Origin: Clostridia bacterium
GTDB lineage: Bacteria; Bacillota; Clostridia; Christensenellales; Borkfalkiaceae
Reading direction: 5' to 3'
NCBI GenBank assembly: GCA_900767815.1
Contig: CAAGAM010000072.1
Coordinates: forward strand, 1 to 17,256
Length of the DNA: 17,256 nucleotides
This document shows positions 1 to 7,518 of the stretch, in pieces; position 1 is the first letter of the stretch, and each line of letters starts with the position of its first letter. The position numbers and the translations under genes were made by a program. The notes under the pieces are model-generated. The model saw nothing but the letters and a program-made list of their open reading frames with translations. It was not told the DNA's origin and did no database searches.

Positions 1-48
1 TGTAAAATCGGCGTTAAACTCTCTTGTAATACGGCAAGTATGACGGCG

Positions 49-250
49 TTCGTTTGCCTTGATTTTCCTAAATTTATCGCCGTTAAAATGCTTTGCACCT
101 TAAAACCGTATTTTTTAGCAGATTGTTGTAAAGGCGAACGAAGGTGTATATCAATACATCGAGCGAGAATTTGCAAAAATATGCAAAAAAGACGGCTTTA
201 AGGCTTGATGGGGTTTGAATCTCGCTCGGCTAACTACGATTTTGTAGTTG
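49..250. other. Stem-rich intergenic element, candidate structured RNA or dispersed repeat
   Basis: No credible gene lies here. Four inverted repeats follow one another and can all form together. Bases 49-60 pair with 131-142 (12 pairs, one G-U). Bases 143-149 pair with 154-160 around a four-base loop (7 pairs, one G-U). Bases 161-168 (GAGCGAGA) pair perfectly with 220-227 (TCTCGCTC). Bases 232-237 (AACTAC) pair with 244-249 (GTAGTT). Inside the third helix, 170-175 and 182-187 form another small hairpin. The first three helices abut with no unpaired base between them, which is unusual for random intergenic DNA. The strand is unknown. It could be a structured RNA, a repeat family, or the end of a small mobile element. 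I recognise no known RNA family. The pairing is seen directly; any function is inference. Confidence 0.4.
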
Positions 251-413
251 TTGTTATGAACGTCTTTGAAATGAATGAGAAATGCGAACACCTTTTCGAT
301 TTGTCTTATGTAAAAAATCGGATAACGGAAATAAAAGCCGACAAAAAAGCGTTTTTTTACCATAATAATACCCGAAAATAGCGCGTATTTCTCATAAAAG
401 ACAGTATTTAGTA

Positions 414-452
414 GGGAAAATAATCATTTTTCAAATGCGGCAAAATTTTCCC
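414..452. repeat. 8-bp inverted repeat upstream of the promoter
   Basis: GGGAAAAT at 414-421 and ATTTTCCC at 445-452 are perfect inverted copies separated by 23 bases. They lie about 30 bases upstream of the predicted -35 box, a position suited to an activator site. The local AT-richness makes chance occurrence quite possible. Confidence 0.25.
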
Positions 453-481
453 GAAAAATCAATCTGGGCGGGATTTTACTA

Positions 482-510
482 TTGAAAACGGAAGATTTAT
501 CTGATAAAAT
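482..510 (+). promoter_or_regulatory. Sigma-A-type promoter for the first operon
   Basis: A TTGAAA box (482-487) and a TAAAAT box (505-510) are separated by exactly 17 bases. Each differs by one base from the housekeeping consensus (TTGACA, TATAAT). The start of transcription would fall near 517, leaving a leader of about 40 bases before the start codon at 557. This is the best promoter seen in the window and would drive the rhamnosidase-like, regulator and transporter genes. Confidence 0.6.
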
Positions 511-556
511 ATTTATACCGAAACTTAAGCGAGCTACGGCAATACAGAGGTAAAAG

Positions 557-2530
557 ATGAAACAAGCTGAATGGATATGGTATCCCGACGACTTTGAAAT
601 TGAATTATCGGGGAAATTCATGGCGGAAAGGTATGAAAGAGATATTCCTATACCGCCGTTCTGGAGATTGGATTCCTGCTATAAAAACGTAAAATTCAAG
701 AAAATTTACGAACTTTCCGCCGCCGAAACTGTTAAAATCGAGGCGGAAGGGTCGTTCAACGTCATGATGGACGGGGCGTATCTTTATTCGGTTAAAAGCG
801 AATTTTCCGTCCCGCGCGGGAAGCATGAAATTCTCGTTTCCGTTTTTAACGATAAGGGATTGCCTTGCTTAAAACTTGCGGGCGACACGATTTTAACGGA
901 CGACACCTGGCAGGTGACGTGTTGCGATCATATTTTTAAAAACGCCGCTTGCGACGGGGAATTTCTGAACGGTAAAACCCCGAACGGCTTTTCGCTTCCG
1001 TCAAAAGAAAGGGCATACGTCGAAAAAATTCCGTCCGATACGGGCGATATTTACGATTTCGGCGAAGAGATGTTCGCGAGAGTGGTTTTTTCGGGCGCAA
1101 AGCTTTCGGATAACGCTAAGATTTATTACGGCGAGAGCCTCGAAGAGGTTTCCGATAAGGAACATTGCGAGCTTTTAAGCGAAGATTTCGTTGTGAACGG
1201 AGATAAGGTTACGACGAAAATCGCCAAGGCGTTCAGATACGTTACTGCGGAAGGAATAAATTTTTCCGGAATTTCGGTTGACGAAGAACTTTCCCCGTCG
1301 GTTTTGAGAAGTTCGTTCGAGTGCGATAACCAAACGGTTAACGAGATATACAAAGTCGCCGCGAGGACGATGGGGCTTTGCTCGAGAGAGTTTATCTTAG
1401 ACGGCATAAAGCGCGACCGCTGGCTTTGGGGCGCGGACGTGTATCAATCGTCGCTCATGCATTATTACAGTTTTTTCGATACGAAATCGATTAAGCGTTC
1501 GATGACGGCCCTTTTCGGGAAGTCGCCTTTTTCCCTGTACATAAACCATATTATGGATTATACCTTTTTGTGGATAATCTGTTTCGACGATTATTACAGG
1601 CACTCGGGCGACGAAAAGTTCGCGCGCGAGAATTGTTACAAGGTTTTCGAAATGATGGAGCATTGCCTCGGCAGGCGCGACGAAAACGGACTTATGGATT
1701 CGAGACCCGAGGACTGGGTGTTTGTGGACTGGGCGGATCTCGATAACAGCGGCGAGGTTTGCTGCGAGCAGATGCTTCTTATCGCCGCGCTTAAAAAATG
1801 CGTGATTTTATCCGAAGAATTCGGATATGAAGACAAAGCGGAGAGATACCGCGCAATTTACAAGGAAACGGAAGCAAAACTCGAGCGGTTCTGGCTCGAG
1901 GATAAAAAGGGCTATACGTATTCCGTGAGAAACGGAAAACCCGACGGGAAAATTCTCATGCATCCCAACGTTTTTGCCGTGCTTTTCGACCTTTGCGACG
2001 ATAAGCGCAAAGAGATGATAAAACAAAACGTACTCGAAAATCCCGATATACCGAAAATCGTGACTCCGTACATGCGCTTTTACGAACTTGCCGCGCTTTG
2101 CCGCATAGGCGAAACGAAATACGTCATGGACGAAACGATAAATTATTGGGGAGCGATGATAAAAGAAGGCGCGACGACCTTCTGGGAACGTTACGACCCG
2201 GAAGAGAAAGGCGCGGAAAAATATGCCATGTACGGCAGAAAATACGGCAAAAGCCTGTGTCATGCCTGGGGCGCGACCCCTCTTTATATCATCGGAAGAT
2301 ATATCGTGGGGCTTAAAGCGAGCGAAAACGGCAAATCGTTCACTTTGAAGCCCGATCTTGCGGGGCTTAAGCGGTTTAAAGCCGAAATGCCCCTCGCGAA
2401 AGGTTCCGTTAAGGTTGAAGCGGACGAAAAAACGATAAAGGTTATAAGCGACGAAATTAAGGGAACTCTGATAGTGAACGGCAAAAATTACGTCGTCGAA
2501 CCTAAAAAAGAAATCGAGGTCGCAATATGA
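557..2530 (+). CDS. GH78-type alpha-L-rhamnosidase-like glycoside hydrolase (cytoplasmic)
   Basis: The predicted role is hydrolysis of terminal alpha-L-rhamnose (or a related sugar) from imported oligosaccharides. The 657-residue protein has no signal peptide, so it probably acts in the cytoplasm. An N-terminal beta-rich region (about 1-245) precedes an (alpha/alpha)6-barrel. The signature DGIKRDRWLWGAD (282-294) matches the GH78 active-site segment: acidic residues at 282, 287 and 294 follow the D-x4-D/E-x6-D spacing. GATTFWERYD holds E544 at the usual general-base position. The last roughly 80 residues resemble the C-terminal beta-domain. Position 287 is Asp where characterised GH78 enzymes usually have the Glu acid. 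The start has AGAGG (546-550) six bases upstream. The stop overlaps the regulator start (ATGA), indicating co-translation. Family assignment is firm; substrate is inferred. Confidence 0.8.
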   Translation: MKQAEWIWYPDDFEIELSGKFMAERYERDIPIPPFWRLDSCYKNVKFKKIYELSAAETVKIEAEGSFNVMMDGAYLYSVKSEFSVPRGKHEILVSVFNDKGLPCLKLAGDTILTDDTWQVTCCDHIFKNAACDGEFLNGKTPNGFSLPSKERAYVEKIPSDTGDIYDFGEEMFARVVFSGAKLSDNAKIYYGESLEEVSDKEHCELLSEDFVVNGDKVTTKIAKAFRYVTAEGINFSGISVDEELSPSVLRSSFECDNQTVNEIYKVAARTMGLCSREFILDGIKRDRWLWGADVYQSSLMHYYSFFDTKSIKRSMTALFGKSPFSLYINHIMDYTFLWIICFDDYYRHSGDEKFARENCYKVFEMMEHCLGRRDENGLMDSRPEDWVFVDWADLDNSGEVCCEQMLLIAALKKCVILSEEFGYEDKAERYRAIYKETEAKLERFWLEDKKGYTYSVRNGKPDGKILMHPNVFAVLFDLCDDKRKEMIKQNVLENPDIPKIVTPYMRFYELAALCRIGETKYVMDETINYWGAMIKEGATTFWERYDPEEKGAEKYAMYGRKYGKSLCHAWGATPLYIIGRYIVGLKASENGKSFTLKPDLAGLKRFKAEMPLAKGSVKVEADEKTIKVISDEIKGTLIVNGKNYVVEPKKEIEVAI

Positions 2531-3354
2531 TTTTCAACATAAAAATGTACGAACCGAAAAAATCGTATGCCGTAGTCAAAAGTACGGGGTACGAATCGGT
2601 TTTGCGGCACAGCCACGAGTTTGTGGAAATGGTTTTCGTGGAGAGCGGAAGCGCGGTGCAGAAGGTGAATTCCGAAACGGTGGAACTTCGCCGCGGCGAT
2701 ATGTTCGTCATCGCGGACGACAGCGAACACAGCATGCGCCCCACTTGCGAAGAAAACGATTTCAAAGTGGTAAACATTATCTGGTGCAAGGATTTCATCG
2801 AGTTCGATTATTCGGCGTTTTCGCCGTTGAAACCCGTGAATATTTCCTCCCGGCAGGAAATGATTTCGCTCGTGTATAAAGCCCTCGACGCTTACGAAGG
2901 CAACGAAAAATACTGCGACGGAATAATGCGCGGCTGTATATATTTTCTTCTGAGCGGGCTGGGGCAGATGTCGGACGGCGAAACCAAGAGCATGAGAAAT
3001 CACAGCGCGGATTACGTGGAACTTGCCGTGAAATTCATTTCGGATAATTTCTACAAGAAAATTTCGCTTGCGGACGTTGCGGAATACGTCGGGCTTTCGA
3101 GCGGATATCTTCAAAAGCTCTTCAACAGAGAAAGACAGACTTCCGTTATCGAATATCTTTTGAGATACCGCGTTGAACAGAGCTGTAAATTACTGATAGA
3201 ATCGGATAAAACGATTTCGGAGATAAGCGACGTGATAGGTTTTTCCGATATAAAAAACTTCCATTATGCGTTCAAGAGAATAACGGGCATAACCCCCAAC
3301 GAATACAGGCGCGCGCATAAAATAAGATCGGCGGAGACGAAAAACAATGACTGA
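2527..3354 (+). CDS. AraC family transcriptional regulator with cupin sensor domain
   Basis: This is probably the local sugar-responsive activator of the operon. The 275-residue protein has an N-terminal cupin-like domain (about 15-75) with RHSHEFVEMVFV and LRRGDMFVI motifs typical of AraC sugar-binding pockets. Its C-terminal double helix-turn-helix (about 165-265) has a first recognition segment SLADVAEYVGLSSGYLQKLF and the diagnostic end ITGITPNEYRR. The start overlaps the upstream stop by four bases and has GAGGT (2516-2520) six bases upstream. It lies between an intracellular glycosidase and the transporter genes, the usual place for a pathway-specific regulator. Its effector and binding site cannot be read from the sequence; the 414-452 repeat is one candidate site. 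Confidence 0.9.
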   Translation: MIFNIKMYEPKKSYAVVKSTGYESVLRHSHEFVEMVFVESGSAVQKVNSETVELRRGDMFVIADDSEHSMRPTCEENDFKVVNIIWCKDFIEFDYSAFSPLKPVNISSRQEMISLVYKALDAYEGNEKYCDGIMRGCIYFLLSGLGQMSDGETKSMRNHSADYVELAVKFISDNFYKKISLADVAEYVGLSSGYLQKLFNRERQTSVIEYLLRYRVEQSCKLLIESDKTISEISDVIGFSDIKNFHYAFKRITGITPNEYRRAHKIRSAETKNND

Positions 3355-4807
3355 CGGTACGGCTTTAAAAGGAAACGGGCTTGTTCCCCGTAATAAATTA
3401 AGCACGGAAAAAGTTAAAGCGATAATCGTGATTTCCGTTGTCGCGCTTTGTCTCGTCCTTTTCTTTTTCTGCAACATTCTCACAAAAAGTCAGATGGATA
3501 TAGGCGTAACTTTTTCCTATTCCTTCATGACCGTCCTTGCCGTTTTGTTTTCGGGCGGGGAATATTCCGCTTTCGACGAATACGGCAACCCGATAGACGT
3601 TTCTCTGCCCGCCGCGGTTACGGCGACGCTTACGGTATTGTTTATCGTCGTGCTTTTAACGCTTGTTTTTACCGCTTTGAGATATACAAGCCTTAAAAAC
3701 GCGAAAAACATTTCGACGATTGCTTACGGAACGTATCTCGGAAACGCCGCGCTTATTCTTACGGTTTATATATGGCTCATGTTCTTTTCGGGAGAAACGA
3801 GCAGTTTATACGGCGAAACCGTTAAATATTACAGGGTGTTCGAAACAACGCCCGTCTCGCTCGTACTCATAATTTTCTTTCTTTTCGCCGCCGCGGTGGA
3901 AAGAAGGGTAAACCGGAAAACGACGGGGCTTATCGTGAGGTTTCTGCCCGTTTACGGGTTCATGATTGTGCCTCTCGCGTTTATTTTCGTGTTCAATCTT
4001 TACCCGATAGTAATTCAGACGATACTTTCGTTCAAAGACCATACGATGCAGGGCAGCGTGTGGAACGGCGAATGGGTGGGCTTCAAGCATTTTATCGCGA
4101 TATTTTCCGATAAAACGATGCTCGCGGTTATCGGCAGAACTCTTTACATAAGCTTATTAAGGCTTATCGTCGGCATTCTGCCCTCGCTCATCCTTTCGAT
4201 TTGTCTTTACGACTTAAAGAGCAAAACTTTAAGGAGCATATTTCAAAATATAGTATACATTCCTCACTTTTTCAGCTGGGTTGTCGTTTACGCGATAACT
4301 TACGCGCTTTTAAGCCCCAAAGGGCTTATAAACGGGCTTTTCGGAACGACTACGGACTTCCTCGTCAACGAAAAGTGGTTTATGCCGATCGTCATAATTT
4401 CGGCGGTGTGGAAAGAACTCGGCTGGGGAACGATTTTGTATCTCGCGGCGTTGTCGGGCGTGGATACGTCCCTTTTCGAAGCGGCTAAAATCGACGGCGC
4501 GTCGCCCTTGCAGAGAATATGGCACATAACCATTCCCTGCATAAAAGGCACGATAATTTTCTTAACGGTTATGTCGCTCGGAAGCATCTTAAAAGGCGCG
4601 GGCGGAGAACAGCTTCTGCTTTTTTACAGCGCGACGACCAAAGATCAGGCGCTCGTTATCGATACGTGGCTCGTGTGGTACGGAAAAGACGGTTTCAGGT
4701 ATAGCTTAGGCGCGGCGATGTCGTTTTTCCAGTCCGCGATAGGTATGATTATGGTTCTCGGCTGCAACAAGCTTTCAAAGAAGCTGTGCGACGTGAGCAT
4801 GTGGTAA
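3347..4807 (+). CDS. ABC sugar transporter permease, LplB type, with extra N-terminal membrane domain
   Basis: This is one of two membrane permeases of a CUT1-type oligosaccharide importer. The conserved permease core begins near residue 199 and holds the cytoplasmic EAA loop EAAKIDGA (from E378) that contacts the ATPase. It ends with the FRYSLGAAMSFFQS and NKLSKKL motifs typical of LplB proteins. At 486 residues it is much longer than the usual roughly 300. The first 195 residues carry about five additional hydrophobic segments (near 24-46, 52-72, 86-111, 127-147 and 161-180) that I do not recognise. The start overlaps the regulator's end by eight bases, with GGAG at 3332-3335 about 11 bases upstream. 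No frameshift or internal restart separates extension from core. The core assignment is firm; the extension's role is unknown. Confidence 0.88.
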   Translation: MTDGTALKGNGLVPRNKLSTEKVKAIIVISVVALCLVLFFFCNILTKSQMDIGVTFSYSFMTVLAVLFSGGEYSAFDEYGNPIDVSLPAAVTATLTVLFIVVLLTLVFTALRYTSLKNAKNISTIAYGTYLGNAALILTVYIWLMFFSGETSSLYGETVKYYRVFETTPVSLVLIIFFLFAAAVERRVNRKTTGLIVRFLPVYGFMIVPLAFIFVFNLYPIVIQTILSFKDHTMQGSVWNGEWVGFKHFIAIFSDKTMLAVIGRTLYISLLRLIVGILPSLILSICLYDLKSKTLRSIFQNIVYIPHFFSWVVVYAITYALLSPKGLINGLFGTTTDFLVNEKWFMPIVIISAVWKELGWGTILYLAALSGVDTSLFEAAKIDGASPLQRIWHITIPCIKGTIIFLTVMSLGSILKGAGGEQLLLFYSATTKDQALVIDTWLVWYGKDGFRYSLGAAMSFFQSAIGMIMVLGCNKLSKKLCDVSMW

Positions 4808-4819
4808 AGGAGGCGGAAA

Positions 4820-5710
4820 ATGTCAGCAAAAGTCAGCGAAAAAACTTACAGCGTCGTAATAACTCTGATTTGCACGATAACGGCCGTACTTTGCCTTTAT
4901 CCTTTGCTTTACACTCTGATGGTTTCATTCTGTTCGCCGTCGGATATAAATTCCTCGTATATTCTGCCGATCCCGAGTAAATTCACTTTAAGGGCATACG
5001 TGCAGGTGCTTACTGCGGGAAATTACATTTTAAAAGCATTCGGCGTATCCGTTTTCAGAACGGTCGTGGGAACGGTTATGAGCCTGTTCGCATGCGCGCT
5101 GCTTGCGTATGCGGTGTCGAGAGCGGCGCTCCCCGGGAGGAGCGCGGTGATAAAACTCCTCATTTTCTGCATACTTTTCAACGGCGGACTTATCCCCACT
5201 TACGTCGTTATCGACGGGTTGGGGCTTACCAATAACATATGGGTGTACATTCTGCCGAACGTAATGAACGTATGGAACGTAATCGTTATAAAGCAGTTCT
5301 TCGAAGGGTTGCCGAAGGAGATAGAAGAAGCGGCGAACATCGACGGGGCTAACGAATGGAACGTATTTTTGAAAGTAATACTTCCCATGTCCAAACCCGT
5401 TATGGCGGCGATAGGGCTTTTCACGATGGTGGGGCAGTGGAACAGCTGGTTCGACGCCTACCTTTACGCGCCGCAGATGAGCGAAATATGGCCGTTGCAA
5501 TATTACATACAGATTTCGTTCAACAACTTGAATCAGATAAATCAGGGCAACATAGAAAAAATCGAAGCGATTATAGGCATCGACAACGTGGACGACATGA
5601 CCGTTAAAATGGCTCTCACCGTTATAGGTTGTCTGCCCGTGTTGATAGTTTATCCGTTCTTCCAGAAATATTTTGCCAAAGGCGTATATCTCGGATCCGT
5701 CAAAGGCTGA
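4820..5710 (+). CDS. ABC sugar transporter permease, LplC/YtcP type
   Basis: This is the second permease of the importer, forming the membrane channel with the preceding LplB-type protein. The 296-residue length is normal for the family. It has six hydrophobic segments, the EAA loop EAANIDGANEW starting at E170, and the segment GQWNSWFDAYLY found in LplC/YtcP proteins. The C-terminus FFQKYFAKGVYLGSVKG is the family hallmark. A strong AAAGGAGG site (4806-4813) lies six bases upstream of the ATG, 12 bases after the preceding stop, so the two permeases are co-translated. The sugar specificity cannot be read from this chain. Confidence 0.93.
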   Translation: MSAKVSEKTYSVVITLICTITAVLCLYPLLYTLMVSFCSPSDINSSYILPIPSKFTLRAYVQVLTAGNYILKAFGVSVFRTVVGTVMSLFACALLAYAVSRAALPGRSAVIKLLIFCILFNGGLIPTYVVIDGLGLTNNIWVYILPNVMNVWNVIVIKQFFEGLPKEIEEAANIDGANEWNVFLKVILPMSKPVMAAIGLFTMVGQWNSWFDAYLYAPQMSEIWPLQYYIQISFNNLNQINQGNIEKIEAIIGIDNVDDMTVKMALTVIGCLPVLIVYPFFQKYFAKGVYLGSVKG

Positions 5711-5734
5711 AAAATAAACAATCAGGAGCAAATT

Positions 5735-7462
5735 ATGAAGAAAAATCTTTTTAAAGTTATTGCCGCCGTCCTCGCGACCGTTTCGGTTGCCTGCTTCACC
5801 GCATGCGGCAAAAAACCTCAGGAATCGAATACCGCGGGCGGCACCGACAAGATAACCCTGCTTTTAAGCGGTTGGACGAACACCCCGACGAGTGCGGACG
5901 ATCCTTACAGAAAATGGATTGCCGACAATTACGGGCTTGACGTTTCGTTAAACGCGACGACAGACTTCGCAAACTCTGTCATGATAGGTTTCAGTTCCAA
6001 AATAAAGCCTAACATCGTTGCCTTTCCGTCGTTCACGTCATTCCGTCAGATCCGCGATCAGGGCGTGCTTTTGGACGACTGGACGCCTTATCTCGAAAAA
6101 ATGCCGAATTTTAAAAAAATTCTCGAGAGCGACAGTCAGAAATTCACCAAACAGGTTATGACGGACGCGAACGGAAAACTCAACGCCGTCTGGACGCCCG
6201 CAACTCCGCCGACGTGGTCGCTTAAAATAAGAGAGGACTGGGCAAACGAATACCGCGCGCTTACCGATAATTACGATAAAAACGGAAACGTCGCTACAGA
6301 CTCTGCGAGCGTTTATATTCCCGCGGGCGCAACGGTGACGGACGGCGGAAAATGGATGCCGGACAGCCCCGACGATTTGTTGTATTTCGCAAGATATATA
6401 AAGGTTTTCAAAAACAAAGGGCTTGCTTCCGCCGATTATTACGGATTCACTACGGCGGGCGGCAAAAACTCGCTCGGCACGCTCGAAACCTGGATGCCGC
6501 TTATGTGGGGCAGAGTTCCCGTCGTTCCTTACGGCTATTACGTTGCGGACGGCAAAGTTTCGTTTTCCACGACGGACGGTTCTTTCGAGCCGTACCTCAA
6601 TTATCTCAGAAACATCTGCGACGAAGAACTTATAGATCCGAGCTGGTTCTCGCAGCAGTTTTCCGACGATAAGAGAACTACTTACGGAAAGATAGGCATT
6701 CAGTGGTATCCGGGATCGATTTCTTCTTCCACTCAGATCGACGCGAACGCGAACAGAAAAGAAGATGAAAAAATCGACACTACGGACTGGTGGGAAACTT
6801 ATCCCCTTCCCGTTGCGGACGACGCCGTCAACGAATACGCGGGCTATATGGCGGGCATGGGTCTCGCCGGCAACATAATCACCGTTTCCAAACAGACCTC
6901 GCTCAACAAGGCTCTCATGGAGAAAATCTGTAAGCTTATCGACGATTGTTATGCTTATCACGACGAAGCTACGGGCGAATATCACAGAGGCGTAGCTTAC
7001 GACGCTCTCAGATGGGGAGTCGGTATCGAAGACGGTGTAAACTATAAAAACATTCCGTCTTCCACCCTTGTATACTGCAACACCGCAGGCGACAATCAAA
7101 AAACTTACCGCGGTCAATACAGCGGCGCGTGGGACTGGGGCGCATGGATTTCCTCTTCTTACGACGGAGTCGTTCAGGGAACGGATAAGGAAATTACTTC
7201 CATAACGTTGAAAGTAGCCGAGCATAACCTCAAAACGGCTACTTACAAAACAACCCCGCAAATAGGCGAATTCCTCACGCTCGATTCGGGTAAAGTGACG
7301 GACGTCGTTGCCGATATGGTAAGTTTTGCGTATAAATACGCTACGAGGACTACCGAAAAAACCGTTGCGGGTTACTGCGCCGAAATGAATGCGAGAGCGG
7401 ATTTCAAATCCCTTCTTGCCGAAGCCGAAAACCAGTTCAGAACGCTGGGACTTCTCAAATAA
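5735..7462 (+). CDS. Extracellular solute-binding lipoprotein of the sugar ABC importer (LplA-like)
   Basis: This lipid-anchored protein should capture the oligosaccharide and deliver it to the two permeases just upstream. The 575-residue chain starts with a lipoprotein signal: a KK-rich start, a hydrophobic stretch, then FTAC with the likely lipidated Cys at 24, followed by a polar linker. The mature region fits large SBP family 1 proteins that pair with LplB/LplC permeases, and it is rich in exposed Trp and Tyr (for example TTDWWE and SGAWDWGAW), as expected for sugar binding. AGGAG (5724-5728) lies six bases before the start. A hairpin without a U-tract follows the stop and may stabilise this part of the message. 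No ATPase gene accompanies the trio. Confidence 0.9.
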   Translation: MKKNLFKVIAAVLATVSVACFTACGKKPQESNTAGGTDKITLLLSGWTNTPTSADDPYRKWIADNYGLDVSLNATTDFANSVMIGFSSKIKPNIVAFPSFTSFRQIRDQGVLLDDWTPYLEKMPNFKKILESDSQKFTKQVMTDANGKLNAVWTPATPPTWSLKIREDWANEYRALTDNYDKNGNVATDSASVYIPAGATVTDGGKWMPDSPDDLLYFARYIKVFKNKGLASADYYGFTTAGGKNSLGTLETWMPLMWGRVPVVPYGYYVADGKVSFSTTDGSFEPYLNYLRNICDEELIDPSWFSQQFSDDKRTTYGKIGIQWYPGSISSSTQIDANANRKEDEKIDTTDWWETYPLPVADDAVNEYAGYMAGMGLAGNIITVSKQTSLNKALMEKICKLIDDCYAYHDEATGEYHRGVAYDALRWGVGIEDGVNYKNIPSSTLVYCNTAGDNQKTYRGQYSGAWDWGAWISSSYDGVVQGTDKEITSITLKVAEHNLKTATYKTTPQIGEFLTLDSGKVTDVVADMVSFAYKYATRTTEKTVAGYCAEMNARADFKSLLAEAENQFRTLGLLK

Positions 7463-7484
7463 GACAATCAAATTAAGGAATCAA

Positions 7485-7499
7485 CCCGCAAAATGCGGG
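7485..7499 (+). promoter_or_regulatory. Hairpin after the binding-protein gene, no U-tract
   Basis: CCCGCA (7485-7490) pairs perfectly with TGCGGG (7494-7499) around a three-base loop. The downstream sequence is AATAAGGAG, a ribosome binding site, rather than a T-run, so this is not a normal intrinsic terminator. By analogy with hairpins after other binding-protein genes it may protect the upstream message from 3' decay. That role is inference. Confidence 0.4.
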
Positions 7500-7518
7500 C
7501 AATAAGGAGAAAAAAGAT

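Larger units (their letters stand above)
251..556. other. AT-rich non-coding leader of the first operon
   Basis: This stretch is visibly richer in A and T than the flanking genes. The only open frames are short and antisense, without family resemblance. It holds a weak hairpin (CGATTT 297-302 with AAATCG 315-320), an A/T-only inverted repeat around 343-358, the 8-bp inverted repeat at 414-452 and the promoter candidate at 482-510. Nothing else is supportable. Confidence 0.6.

Noticed and set aside
1..170. Open minus-strand frame through the left edge (contains AKKYGFKVQSILTAINLGK)
   Set aside because: It reads like protein over a short stretch, but it coincides with the inverted-repeat element and lacks a clear start. 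It could be a translated repeat rather than a gene.
205..250. tRNA-like T-loop resemblance (TTTGAATC)
   Set aside because: The flanking bases do not form a T-stem and no acceptor or anticodon arm can be built.
343..358. Possible terminator (A-run, GCG, T-run)
   Set aside because: The stem is only A-T pairs with a three-base loop, too weak to call, and no gene ends upstream within the window.
151..363. Minus-strand 70-residue open frame
   Set aside because: It overlaps the stem-rich element, has no ribosome binding site I trust, and its composition looks like translated non-coding DNA.
5030..5731. Minus-strand 233-residue open frame
   Set aside because: It is antisense to a canonical LplC-type permease and has no family features.
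6038..7471. Long minus-strand open frame of 477 residues
   Set aside because: It is antisense to the well-supported binding-protein gene and shows an Arg/Phe/Val-rich composition typical of a shadow frame.
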